This document shows, one piece after another, positions 32,301 to 44,500 of a DNA stretch of 64,000 nt (position 1 is its first letter; the number at the start of each line of letters is the position of its first letter). The translations under genes and the position numbers were made by a program. The stretch lies in assembly GCA_905221205.1 (NCBI GenBank), contig CAJNCG010000001.1:186001-250000 (forward strand). The letters are read 5' to 3'. The notes under the pieces were generated by a model. That model saw only the letters and a list, made by a program, of their open reading frames with translations. It was not told the DNA's origin and searched no databases. Source of the stretch: a bacterium. Its GTDB lineage: Bacteria > Bacillota > Bacilli > Lactobacillales > Streptococcaceae.

Positions 32301-32412
32301 TCATAGCCAAATGTGTGTAGCCGAATTCTTTAGCTACTCTCACATACTTGTCGATCGAAATGACGCTCTCCATAAAACTATAGACTGTTTTTGTATCTAG
32401 TTGTGCGTTCAA
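29311..32412 (-). CDS. dnaE: DNA polymerase III alpha subunit DnaE
   Basis: Second replicative polymerase of Firmicutes, working with PolC. I start at a TTG encoding the residue before NAQLDTKTVYSFMESVISID. It gives 1033 aa (the pneumococcal length) and has a GAGGAG site. An upstream in-frame GTG would sit at the transcription start. Domains in order are PHP (about 1-210), polymerase core with GRGSAVGSLVSYALDI and PDIDIDIPD (catalytic Asp residues), tandem HhH, and a C-terminal OB domain (VEVQKIKVIRTKKGENMAF). It lacks the PolC exonuclease insertion. Confidence 0.95.
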   Translation of the reverse strand: MNAQLDTKTVYSFMESVISIDKYVRVAKEFGYTHLAMMDIDNLYGAFDFLEVTKKYGIHPLLGLEMTVFVDNQEVNLRFLALSSVGYQQLMKLSTAKMQGEKNWSVLSQYLEDIAVIVPYFDGLESLNLGCDYYIGVYPETLASEFHNPILPLYRVNAFESRDREVLQVLTAIKENLPLREVPLRSRQDVFISASSLEKLFQERFPQALDNLEKLISGISYDLDTSLKLPRFNPARPAVEELRERAELGLAQKGLSGKEYQDRLDQELAVIHDMGFDDYFLVVWDLLRFGRSNGYYMGMGRGSAVGSLVSYALDITGIDPVEKNLIFERFLNRERYTMPDIDIDIPDIYRPDFIRYVGNKYGSKHAAQIVTFSTFGAKQALRDVLKRFGVPEYELSAITKKISFRDNLKSAYEGNLQFRQQINSKLEYQKAFEIACKIEGYPRQTSVHAAGVVISDQDLTDYIPLKHGDEIPLTQYDAHGVEASGLLKMDFLGLRNLTFVQKMQELLAEAEDIHLKIEEIDLEDKETLALFASGNTKGIFQFEQPGAIRLLKRVQPVCFEDVVATTSLNRPGASDYINNFVARKHGQEEVTVLDPVLEDILAPTYGIMLYQEQVMQVAQRFAGFSLWKADILRRAMGKKDASAMHEMRESFIQGALEAGHTAEKAEQVFDVMEKFAGYGFNRSHAYAYSALAFQLAYFKTHYPAIFYQVMLNSANSDYLTDALEAGFEVAPLSINTIPYHDKIANRSIYLGLKSIKGVSKDLALWIIEHRPYSNIEDFLAKLPENYLKLPLLEPLVKVGLFDSFEKNRQKVFNNLANLFEFVKELGSLFGDTIYSWQESEDWTEQEKFYMEQELLGVGVSKHPLQAIASKSIYPITPIGNLSENSYAIILVEVQKIKVIRTKKGENMAFLQVDDSKKKLDVTLFSDLYRQVGQEVREGAFYYIKGKVQSRDGRLQMIAQEIREAVAERFWIQVKNHESDQEMSRILDQYKGPIPVIIRYEEEQKTIVSPNHFVAKTDELEAKLNGIVMKTIYR

Positions 32413-32442
32413 TTTACACTTCTCCTCTATCGTTCTCACTAT

Positions 32443-32451
32443 ATTATACCA
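32443..32451 (-). promoter_or_regulatory. Extended -10 promoter of dnaE
   Basis: On the minus strand TGGTATAAT lies 30 bp before the TTG start. The predicted transcription start near 32436 excludes the in-frame GTG at 32439 as a start codon. Confidence 0.65.
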
Positions 32452-32459
32452 TTTTCAAA

Positions 32460-32495
32460 AAAGAAAAGAACCTGAGATAGTAAATCTCAAGTTCT
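32460..32495 (-). terminator. Terminator of the giant adhesin gene
   Basis: AGAACCTGAGAT (32467-32478) pairs with ATCTCAAGTTCT (32484-32495) with one wobble. On the minus strand TTTCTTTTTT follows. It lies 46 bp after the stop codon and before dnaE. Confidence 0.87.
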
Positions 32496-32540
32496 TTCTG
32501 TATTTGATTGCAAGTCAGCATTTAATATGGAGCAAAATGA

Positions 32541-35500
32541 TTATTCTTCATCTTCTCTTTTCTTACGAGCAATCAATCCAAATCCACTTAGGGCTCCTAG
32601 AAGTCCGAGTGCTGCAAGGCTAGCGTGATCTTCTGTACCTGTATTTGGAAGTTCACGTTGACCATCCATGTATTGAGGTGTAGAAGGCGTTGCTGGTTGA
32701 GCTGGAGTTGCTGGAGTACCATTATTATTTCCGTTGTTATCTCCATTATCTGCAGGTGTTACAGGTTGTGGAGTTTCTGGTTCTGGTTTTGGCTCAGGTT
32801 TTGGTTCCGGCTTAGGCTCTGGTTTAGGAGTTGGAGCTGGTGTTGGACCTGGGTATGGAGTTGGATTTGGTGTAGGATCCTTAGGAATGTAGTTGATTGG
32901 TGTATCTTGCGTTGGATCACCAGGTACCTCTGGTACTTCGTATCCTTTAGTTGGATCATTTGGATCAACTGGTTTCAATGGATTTCCATTTGGATCTACT
33001 GGAATGAATCCTGGTACATAAGGTACTTTAGGTTTGTCAGTTCCTGGTTTAGTTGGATCTTTCGGATCGTTTGGATATGTGATTGGATTTGTTGGTGTTC
33101 CTGGAATATTTGGAATCCATGAACCTAACTTATCATAAATCACTGTTTCATTGATATCCTTGATTGTATCAGGAGTTACTTGTACATCTTTAGTTGATGA
33201 TTCTAGATCACCAGCTTTAGCGATGTATCCTTTCACAACTGGTACTGGGTAACCGTTGAAGATGTCATCGTTACGATCTGTTGTCCATTCACCATAAGTG
33301 ATTTCACCTGTTACTAAGTTAACCTTAGCTTCACGAGTGAACTTGATAGTTTCTGTACGAGTTTCAGAAACTTCTTTTCCGTTACGATCCACATAATTGA
33401 TTGTACGTGTAGCTGATTTCTCAGTTACAAGATCTTTCACAGTATTTGGCCATACTGGACTATTTGGATCGTTAGGGAATACTGGTTTACCTGGTTTTGG
33501 AGTTGATGGTGTTACAGGTGTTCCATCTGGATTCTTCGGTAAGTTTGGATCATTTGGATCTACTGGTTTACCTGGTGTAACTGGAATAATTCTTTCAGCT
33601 ACTGTTACAGTAAAGATTTGATCTACAGATTTGTCTTTATCAAATACTCTGTCTGTATCTTTAGATGGGAACTCATTCTTAACGACTCTGTATCCAGCTT
33701 TTTCAAGTCTTTCAATAGTCTTAGTCACTTCATCAACTTTCGACTTGTTGAAGTTAGATCCTGAATCACCTTCGTCTACTACTGGAGTTGATACAACTTT
33801 ACCTTTTTCATCTACGAAGTTTGTGATAGCTTTTTGCTTATCAGTTACGTAAGTGATTGGCGTATCAGTTCCTGGATCTGTTGGTACTGGTGGTACTTCA
33901 TATCCTTTAGATGGATCTTTAGGATCTACTGGTGTTAATGGAACTAATGGATTATCCGGACTAATTGGTTTAGTTGGATCTTTTGGTACCACAGGTGTAG
34001 TTCCTGGTACATAAGGAACGATTGGTTTGTCGTTTCCTGGTTTAGTTGGATCTTTTGGATCGTTTGGATATGGAAGTGGATCTGTTGGTGTTCCTGGGAT
34101 ATTCGGTACCCATGAACCAAGTTTAGTGTAGACAACTTCGATGTTTTCATCTTTAGAGTCTGCAGTTAATCCTGTTGTAGCTGCTACTTCTTTTTGTTTC
34201 GCATCTTTCAGGATGTAACCTTTAACGACTGGTGATTCAACTTTATCGAATGTTGTATCTCCATCTTTAGCTGTCCAGTTACCGTAAGTGATTTCACCTG
34301 TTACAGAATTGATCTTAGCTTCACGAGCGAATGTAACTTTATCTGTTACTTTCTTAGCTACTTCCTCACCTTTTTCGTTAACGTATGTGATTGTACGGTT
34401 CACGTGGCGAGTTGTATCAATCTTCTTAATTAGATCTTCAGTCCATTTTGGTCCATCAGGGTTCTTAGGATCGATTGGTTGTCCTGGTTTTGGTCTGTTT
34501 GGATCATTTGGATTTTCTGGATCTACTGGTTTGATTGGCTCAACGTGTGGTGTCACTGTTACTACGAAGCTTTGATCTACTTTTGTATCTTTATCGTAGT
34601 TCTTATCTGTAGCTGTTGTGAATCCGTCACTTACTAAGTCATATCCAAGAGCTTTCAATTCAGCAAGTTTAGTTGCTGTTGAGTACTCGATTGGTTCTCC
34701 AGATTTACCTTCTAGGTTATCTGTATGAAGTACAGTTCCAGTTCCTTCTACCACATAAGTTACTTTCGCTTTTTGAGTATCTTTCTCATAAGTAATTTCA
34801 GTATCTTCTGTTGGATTTTCAGGTGTTGGTGGAACATATCCTTTGCTTGGATCATTTGGATCTACTGGTTTCAGTGGATTTCCATTTGGATCTTTTGGAG
34901 TTGTTCCTGGAACGTGAGGAATCACTGTTGTTGGTGTTCCTGGTCTTGTTGGATCTGTTGGATCGTTTGGATATTGAGGTTTCTCAACTTTTGGAACTTC
35001 AAATCCTTCTGGTACTTTCGGTACATATTTACCTAGTGGTGTGTAAACGACATTCACTACTGAATCAGCTGCATCGTGAGCAACGTTTTCTACTTTTTCA
35101 GCTGCTTTAATATCTGCAACATATCCTTCGATTACTGGAGATGTTACCTCAGCTAATGTTTGTGGTTCTGTCCAATCAGAAGTATAAGTGATTTCACCTG
35201 TTACTTTGTTTAGATCACCTTTACGAGAGTAACGAAGTTTTTGTTCTACAGTAGCCGCAGCTTCTTGACCACGTTTAGCTTCTTCTACTTTATCAGTATT
35301 AGCATATCTGTAGTTAATTGTACGATTTACTTCATCTAATAATCCAAGTTGTTCATATGTACGTTGTTTTGGATCTCCAGGTACCTTGTCTCCTGGTTTT
35401 GGAGTAACATTAGGATTATTTGGATCTAGCGGTTTATCTGGATCGATTGGTGTGATACCTTCTTTAACGATCACATAGTAAACTTGGCTAATGCCGTTAT

Positions 35501-38500
35501 TACCTTTGTCATCCTTGTCATCAAATGTACGGTTTGCATCAGCGTAGAATGCTACACGTTCAGCAGTGTATGCTGCATCAGTTGGTGCAACAACTTCATA
35601 ACCTTTAGCTTCTAATTCAGCTTTAACTTTGTCAACATTTGTTGTCTTGATTGCTTTACCTGTGTCTCCTGCTTCCGCAACTGATACGTGAACTGCAGTT
35701 CCATCAGCTTTAATGAAGTGAACTAGAGCTACTTGAGAACCATCCTTAACATACGTGATTGTAGTGTTTTGAGTTGGATCTTCTGGTACTTTCGGTACTT
35801 CATATCCTTTCGTTGGATCGTTTGGATCTTTCGGAGTTAATGGTTTACCGTCTGGTCCTACTGGTGTTGTTCCAGGGATATATGGTACTACTGGAGTTTC
35901 AGCAGGTGTTCCTGGTTTTGTAGGATCTTCGTTAGTTGGATTTTCGTATGGTTTTGGTGTTAAGTCAGTGTTCGCTGGAGGTGTTACTCCTTCAGGAATT
36001 ACTGGTACATATGAACCAAGTTTACGGTAGATGATTGTTTCTTCGCTATCTTTATCAGTAGCTTGAACACTTGTACGTTCTGTAGAAGTTTTCGCTGAAG
36101 CTACATATCCATCTTTCTTCGGTGTTGTTATAGCATCGATTGTTGTATCATCGTCTTTAGCTTTCCATGTACCAAAGTTAGAGATTGCTCCAGTTACTGG
36201 ATCTAGGTCAGCTGTACGAGTAAATATTAATGTTTGTACATTATCAGGGATACCTGCATCTGATCCGTCAGCTAGTTTATAGTGAACTGTGTGTGTTACT
36301 TCTTCGATTAATCCTAATTCTTTGTAGGTACGTCCTTTTGGATCGTTTGGTACTTGATCATCAGGTTTTGGAGTAACATTTGAATTTGGATCAACTGGTT
36401 TAGATGGGTCAATGTTTGATGGTTTTGTAGTATAAACTACTGTTTCATTGATATCTTCAGCAGTTGCTGTTACTTCTGATGCTGGTACAGTCGCTTTATT
36501 TGGAGTGTAATTCTTAATTTCTGGTGAAGTTACAGCTTCAAATGTTTGAGCTGGCGACCAGTCTTCAAATGTGATTTTACCAGTTACTGGGTTAATTGTT
36601 GCAGAACGTTTGAACTCTTTCGTTTCTTCTACTGAATCAGCAGCTTTCTTACCGTCTGCATATACATAGTTGATTGTACGTTTAACTTCTTCTTTACGTC
36701 CATCTTCTAACTCTTTGATTAACTCTGGAGTCCATTTTGGTCCTGTTGGATTATTTGGATCAATTGGTTTATTTGGTTCTGGAGTTGAATCATTTGGAGT
36801 TACAGTAATTGGCTTAACAGTTACTAAAACTTTGTATTCTTGGTTAGTCTTAGAGTCTGCATCGAATTTACCATTTTCTGGGTAGTTGTTTTCAACAACT
36901 GTATAACCTTTAGCTTTCAATGCGTTTATTGTTGCTGTTACATCTGCAGATTTCGTGAATGCTTTTCCTGCATCTCCTGTATCAACGATTGATTGAGCTA
37001 CTCCACCTTTTTCAGTTTTATCAGTTTCACTGTTTACTTCAATGAAATGTGTAACTGCTACTTGAGAACCATCTTTCGTATAAACGATAGTAGTGTCTTC
37101 TGTAGGGTTCGTTGGAACTGGTGGATTATATCCTTGTTTTGGATCGTTAGGATCTTTTTGAGTTAATGGTTGTCCATTTGGTCCTACAGGTGTTGTTCCT
37201 GGAACATATGGAATCGTTGTTGTTGGTGTTCCTGGTTTTGTAGGGTCATCTGGATTGTTTGGATATTGTGGATTTTCAATTGTCGGAGGAGTGAATCCTT
37301 CTGGTACAACTGGTACAAATTTACCTAAATCTTTATAGATAACTTTTTCAACAATATCTTTATCCGTTGCGTTAACACCAGTTACATCTTTCTTAGATGA
37401 CTCAACGTCTCCTGTAGCTACGTATCCAGTTTTAACTGGTACTACAGCTTTACCTTCAAGAGTTGTATCGTTATTTTTAGCAGTCCATTCACTATAAGTA
37501 ATTTCACCTGTAACTCCATTTACTGTTGCTGTACGTGTGAAGCTTACTGTAGTTTCATGTTTAGGTTCTGCATCAGTTCCACGTTTAGTAGTATCTGCTA
37601 CATCATCTGCATAAGTATACGTAATTGTACGTTTTACTTCTTCAGCCAGTTTAAGATCTTTATATTTTGGTCCATTTGGATTTTTTGGATCTACTGGTTT
37701 GTTTGGATCGAAGTTTGGATCATTTGGATCAATTGTAATTTGTTTTGTTTTGTAAACTACAACTTCTTCATAATCAGCCTCATCTGCCGTCACAGTTTTC
37801 GCTGGTACGTCACTTACTGTTGGATTACTTACTAATGCTGAAGTGTATCCGTCAATTGTAGGAGTTGTAACAGCTTCAAATCCATCAGTTGTCTTAGGCG
37901 TCCATGCCCCATATTCAATGTCTCCTGAAACAAGGTTAACTTTAGCTGTTCTAGTAAATTCAAGCGTTTGAACTTTCTTAGCTACAACATCTGTTCCAAG
38001 TTTACCATCTTCTACTGGAGTTGCATCTTCATATACATACTTAATTGTACGTGTTACAGATTCAGTTGTCTTCAAGTCTTTAACAGATTCTGGCCATTTT
38101 GGTCCATCTGGTTTTGTTGGATCTACTGGTTGACCTGGTTCTGGTTTCACATATCCAGGTGTTGTTGGATCTGTTGGAATATCTTTAACAATAGGTTTGA
38201 ATGTAACTGTATATTCTTGGTTTGTTGATGCATCAGCGTCAAATACTTTTTCAGCATCTGTTGATGGATAATCTTTTTCACCTGCGTTGACGTTAGCTAC
38301 TTTTTCATATCCACGAGCTAAAATCTTGTTGATTGTTGCTGTTACATCAGCATCTTTAGTGAAGGCCTTGCCTGTATCTCCAGAATCAACTACTGAAGGT
38401 TCCAGTCCTTTACCAGTTGTATCTACGAATTTCGTTACCGCTATTTGAGAACCATCTTTAACGTATAAGATTGTAGTGTCACCTGTTGGTGTTGTTGGCG

Positions 38501-41500
38501 CTGGCGGTAAGTATCCTTCTTCTTTATTAGCAGGGTTCTTCGGTGTCAACGGTTGTCCATCTGGTCCTACCGGTGTAGTTCCTGGTACGTATGGAATCGT
38601 TGTTGTTGGTGTTCCTGGTTTTGTAGGGTCATCTGGATTGTTTGGATATTGTGGATCTTGAATCGTAGGAGGAGTGAATCCTTCTGGTACAACTGGTACA
38701 TATTTACCTAGTGCTTTATACACTACTTTTTCCGTAATATCTTTATCTTCCGCTTTAACTGATGTCACATCTTTCTTAGATGAATCTACATCTCCTGTCG
38801 CTACATAACCTGCTACTTTTGGAAGTTCTGCTTTTCCTTCTAATGTAGTGTCATTATCTTTAGCTTCCCACTCTCCGTATGTGATTTCTCCTGTTACTGG
38901 GTTCACTTTAGCTACACGAGTATAGTTAACTTTCGTAGTGAATGGTTCTGCTACATTCGTTCCACCTTTATTGCCATCTTTTTCAGCTTGATTTAGTTCA
39001 CTTGCTTCTGTTGAGTAAGTGTACGAAATTGTACGTGTTACTTCTTCAGTATTCTTCAATTTTGCAAGTAGTTCATCCGTCCATTTTGGTCCATTTGGAT
39101 CATTTGGATTAATTGGTTCATCTTTCTTAGGCTCTTTATAACCTGGAGCTTTTGGATCAACTGTGATTAATTTAGTTTTATAAACTACTACTTCTTCAAA
39201 GTCTTTATCTGTAGCCGCTACAGTTTTCGCTGGTACATCTGAAACCGTTGGAGTTACACCTGCAACTGCCGCAGTGTATTTCTCAAGTGTTGGAGAAGTT
39301 ACTGCTTCGAATGTTTGGTCAGCTGACCAATCTCCGTATGTGATTTCTCCTGTCGCAACATTAATCTTACCAGAGCGTGTGAATTTAAGTGTTTTAACTT
39401 TCTTATCAGCTACACTTGTTAAATCAGATTCTGCTACTGGAGTACCATCTTCGTATACATACTTAATTGTACGAGTTACTTCTTCTTGTACTTTTACAGC
39501 ATTGATTAATGCTTCAGTCCATTTTGGTCCATCCGGATTATTTGGATCGATTGGCGTCACACCTGGAGTTGGTTTTGGATTATCATTGCTTGATGGTTTA
39601 GTTGGATCGAATGATGGAATATCCACTACTTTAGCTTTGAATTTCACAACATATTCTTGATCAACTGCAGCATCTTTATCGAATTTGTCTGTTGATACAA
39701 ATCCGTTCTCAACAAGTTCGTAACCTTTCTTAACTAACTCAGCAATCTTATCTGTTACTGAAGTTGCTGTTGTAGCTGGGTAAGCTGCTTCTGATTTACC
39801 TGTTACTGCGATTGGATCTGCAAGACCTGGAGTAATGACTTTATCTGTATTAGTAGGATCTACTTCTACGAATTTAACTACAGCTTTTTGAGCAACTGGA
39901 GTGTAAAGTACTGTGATCTTGTAGTCATCTGCTTCTGCATCAATTGCTGCAGTTGCTTCTACAGTAGCGTTATCTGGAACATAACCAGTTACTTCTGGAG
40001 AGTTAACAAGGTTAAATTTATCATCTTTAGCTTTTTCTGCATCAGATAATGTGATTGCATCATTAGATGTTCCACCTACTGGAGTCCATGGACCAAATGT
40101 AACGATAGCTTTTTGAGTATCTGTTGCATCTGCAGCTACCGCTTTATTTGTGATGTGATCGTAGTAAACTGTACGAGCTTTATATTCTTCAGGAGAATCA
40201 TATCCGCTCTTATCTAACACTGCTTTATAAGTAGCGTATTCTGTTGGATATTCTTTAGCTGCTAATGTGTAGTCAATTGTACGGTCACGTTCAAAGTGAA
40301 GTGTCTCAGTTACTGTTGGTGCAGCCGTTGTTCCACGTTTATCTGCTGGTACATCGTCTGTACTTGCATATTTGTACTCAATTGTACGTGTTACTTCTTG
40401 AGTATCTTTAATTTTACGAGTAACTTTTTTGTGACGTAGGTAAACGTTGAATGCTTGGTCTACCTCTTTATCATCATCAAACTTACGTCCACCTTCTACA
40501 GCTGTACCTTGAGAAGTATTTGTATAGTCGTCTGTTACTAGTTCATAACCTTGATCTTCATATTTCTTGATTGTTTCAGCTGTTGCATAAGGAATCGCTG
40601 TATGAGATTTACCTTGAAGTGTTGTAACACCATAAGTTGTTTTCGCATCTGCACCTGTTGTAGGAGCAGTTGCTGCTGTTTGTACTTCAAGAATACGAGC
40701 ATCACCTGTAGCATCTAAGTCGATGTATGTTACTTTAGCTTTTTGAGTATCAGCTTTGTAAACAACATACATATCGAAGTCATCTTTGTCGTCTGAACGA
40801 ACTTCTGATACTAATGGTTCGTATGCACCAACATCTCTAGTATTGTCAGCTACTGGTGTGTATAATCCGACAGGTTGTTTGCCATTGTGTATGTGTCCCA
40901 TCTTACCATCAGTACCTGCTTTTGTGAAGTTCGCAGTTACGACTTCAGCTGTATATCCTTTAACTGTAGGTGAGATAATTTCTTTGAATTTAGAGTTTTC
41001 ATCACTTGAAGCTGTCCATTTACCAATGATAATTGAACCTTGGTTAAACTTAGTTCCAGCTGGAATAGTATCTCCAACATTGTATACATGACCAGATGCA
41101 TCTGTAACTTGGTTGGTAGTTACCATTTCTTTATCAGTTGTACCTGCTTCAGAGAAGATCTTATAATCACGAGTATAATCAATCGTTTGTGTACGAGTAA
41201 CTGGCGTGTTATCAATAGCTACGATTGGATCGTTATCTTTATAAGAATCTTGACTTGTTGGATTGTCATTATCATTTTCGTATACATAGTGAATCGTACG
41301 AGTGATAGATGCTTTTGATTGTGGTTTAACGATTGGTGTATACGTTGCTTTACCATAATCAGTACCGTACTGGCTAGTCACAGGGTCTCCTGCCACTTTA
41401 TCATTATAGTCGACATCCGGTTGTTGTTTTGTTACACCTGTACCTGTTCCTACGAATTTAGGATCTGGTGTGAATGTAATTTCACCAGTATCTTGATTTA

Positions 41501-44500
41501 ATGTGTAGGTACCTTCATTTTCAATGACGATTTCTGTATCAGTTACTTTAGTATAACGACGAGGAACACTTGTCACTTCTCCTGTTTGTGGATCGATATG
41601 AACTGCATTTGGAAGAGTTACGTTCATTAAATCTTCGTAAGTCGGAGCAGTACGAGTTCCTTTTGGAATCACACTATTATTCGCATTGTAAGTTGTTCCA
41701 TTAAGTGTAATACTTTCACCTTTTGGAACTAACTGATCTGCAGAAGTTTCATTTACAACTGATGCTTCAAATCTTGTTTGAGTCCCTGCTGGAATAGTAT
41801 CTCCTTTAGCAAAAGTTGTTTTCCAAGTTGTGATTTGGGCTCCACCTGCTATTTTAAGCGGTGTAACAAGCTCATCTCCTACTTGAAGTTTACTTCCTGC
41901 TGGTACAACTACAGTAGCACCATTTCGGAGTACTGTTGTATCCTCTGTTGCTGTTGGCTGCGCTCCTTCTAATACTGAACCTGCTGGTACTGAACCAGTT
42001 GTAAATCTTGCATTACTTACAGTCACGTTTCCTGTACCATTTACAGTAATTGGTGATGAAACATTCCCTAACTTAGTTCCTGCTGGAATCTTATCAGCTG
42101 GTTTATAAGTAACTGTTGTTCCATCTGTTAATGTAAGTGTTGTTTCTTTATCAACTGTTGTATCTTCTGTATATAATTTTCCAGGAGTTTCTTTTCTAGT
42201 TGCAAATGTCGGTTTCTTCGTTTTATCTAGTATTACATAGTCAGTTGTATACCTGACATCTTCAACTTTGTCATTTGTTACTGTTTCTACAGTACCATAA
42301 ACCGGGATTGTTGGATTAGATTTTTGTACCGCACCTTGAACATCCTCAGTAGTAATATCTTCTCCTACTGGACGAACATCTATTACTGTTGGAATATATA
42401 CAGCATCCATTGTACGATTCCCATTATATCCCTTATTCACATTTTCTGTTAATTTATCCTTATCGGCTAGTCGATCTGATGCTAATGCTTCTTTAAGAGT
42501 TGCATCTGTCAAGTCCCAACCAGTCGAATTACGGTTTTGGTCCCAACCACGAATAACAGCACCACGTGCAGTACCTACATAACCTGGCTCTGGATGGAAA
42601 TCAACTGTTGTTCTATAATTACCTGTAGCATCTTTAATATTTTGGCCATTCTGACCATTTTTATTTAAAGTATATTCTCCTACTTTGTTTCCAGCTGTAT
42701 CATACTCTGTATATTGAGATAAGTAGTACTCAGTTTTACCTGTTGCAGGGTTAACTACTTTAACCGCTGTTCCTAGAGTATTACCTCTTTTATCTTTTAC
42801 TACTACTTCTGCTCCTTTATAAACAGTTGTTCCTTCTGGATCGGTAACATTGACAGTTGTATTAGCTGTTGGTTCTTCACTCGCAACTATTGAATCTGTT
42901 AATACAAACTTTGGAGCTACAGTAGGTTCCATTTGGTTCCATGCTGAATATTTAGAAGACTCTGTTTTACCTGTTGCAGTAAATAACTCAGTAGTTCGAA
43001 TATCTAATTTTTGGTCTCTACCTTGGAAGTCTTTAGATTCATTTCTTGTTCCACGAGGTGGATGAACTACGTGTGTTTGGAAGTCTTCTACTTCCCCAGA
43101 AGATGCAACACCAGTTGGTAAATCAACATCTTCTTTATCTAGCGCAATACGTAAACGTACACCCAAACTATCTACAGACGTATCTAATAATTGAGGTGTA
43201 TTTTTCCATTTCAAAGTGTAAGTTCCTTCTTTTGAAACCTCTACTAATTCAGAAGCTTCATAAAGGTCAAATTTACCATTATTATTAAAATCAACCCATC
43301 CACGAACATAAGCTTTCTCATTGTTTGTTCCTGGATTTGCACGAACTCCCTTCAATTCATATTCGTTTGCAGCACCTTGTCGTAATGAATAATTCGTCGC
43401 TACAGCCGGATCTAGTAGTTGACCTTCCCCTTCATCGGCTAGTACACCGACACCAATAACGCCTTCAGCTTTGTTGAAAATACCCTTGATTGGTAAATGT
43501 GAAGTAGGATCCGAAATAGTTAAAATATCATCTTGTCGAAGAGCCACTGTTGTTCCATCTGTTTTACGGATAACAGTATTACCATTCTTTTGAACTTCGT
43601 AAATACCTGTGTCACCTTTTTCATTTGTAACAGTAGAAGTGCCACTCTTAAGTTCAACCTTTTCATATTTATCTGTATTGACTAAATCGTCTAATACCCA
43701 AGCACCACTTGGTTCTTTTTCAACAGAACGGAAATCAGGGTCACCTTTTTGTGAACCTAAATATGGTTGAGTAGCTACTGTACTACTTCCATCAGAATTC
43801 GTTCTCACAAGATTCCCAATGAAGTGCTGAGCTGAACCATATGAAGCTGGAGCATCCCCACCGTCATAAATAACAAACCCTATCGTACCAGCTTGAGAAC
43901 CTTGAGTATTCATATAAATAGATATATTAGAAACATTTTGACTTAATCCTACTGGTAAATCATTTCCACTATTAATAGTAGTCCATGCAGGTCCAAATAA
44001 TTTTGTTCCATACATAGAAACATTTCCGTTTTTATCTGTACTTAACCATTCATTTCTCTTATATCCAGGTTTCTCAAATGAATTATTATTTCTTCCTAAT
44101 AATTCCGAATTAATTGGTACAACACCATTTCCACCTTTAGGATTTTTATTTAAGGCTAAAAATTGTTCCCAATTTGTTCCATCTGTTTCAAATTGAAGTA
44201 CTTCAATTTCCCCAGCTTCTTCAGCATCTACCGCAATTGCATTAACCGCAACAGGACGACTATTATAAGTAGCTGAAAGTGAGAAATTCACCCCTACATT
44301 AGCGCTATCATAAGCTGCAGTGAAAGCGGTCATTTGAGGTGTTCCATCCTCATTATCAGTAGATAGACCCACATGTTTCATATGAGAATAAGTTTTATCT
44401 TGATAAGCCAAAACAACATCAACGGGATCACCAGCTCTTCTACCTGTAGCTGCTTGATCTTGATTCATTACGTTATAAGCTTTACCATTTGAATCTTTGA

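Noticed and set aside
32413..32439. GTG start nine codons upstream for DnaE
   Set aside because: It lies at the predicted transcription start, and the GAGGAG site sits inside the extension, pointing to the TTG start.
32855..38715. Regularly spaced repeats that might suggest a CRISPR array
   Set aside because: Repeats are diverged, spaced about 1 kb and in frame within one gene. They are protein domain linkers.
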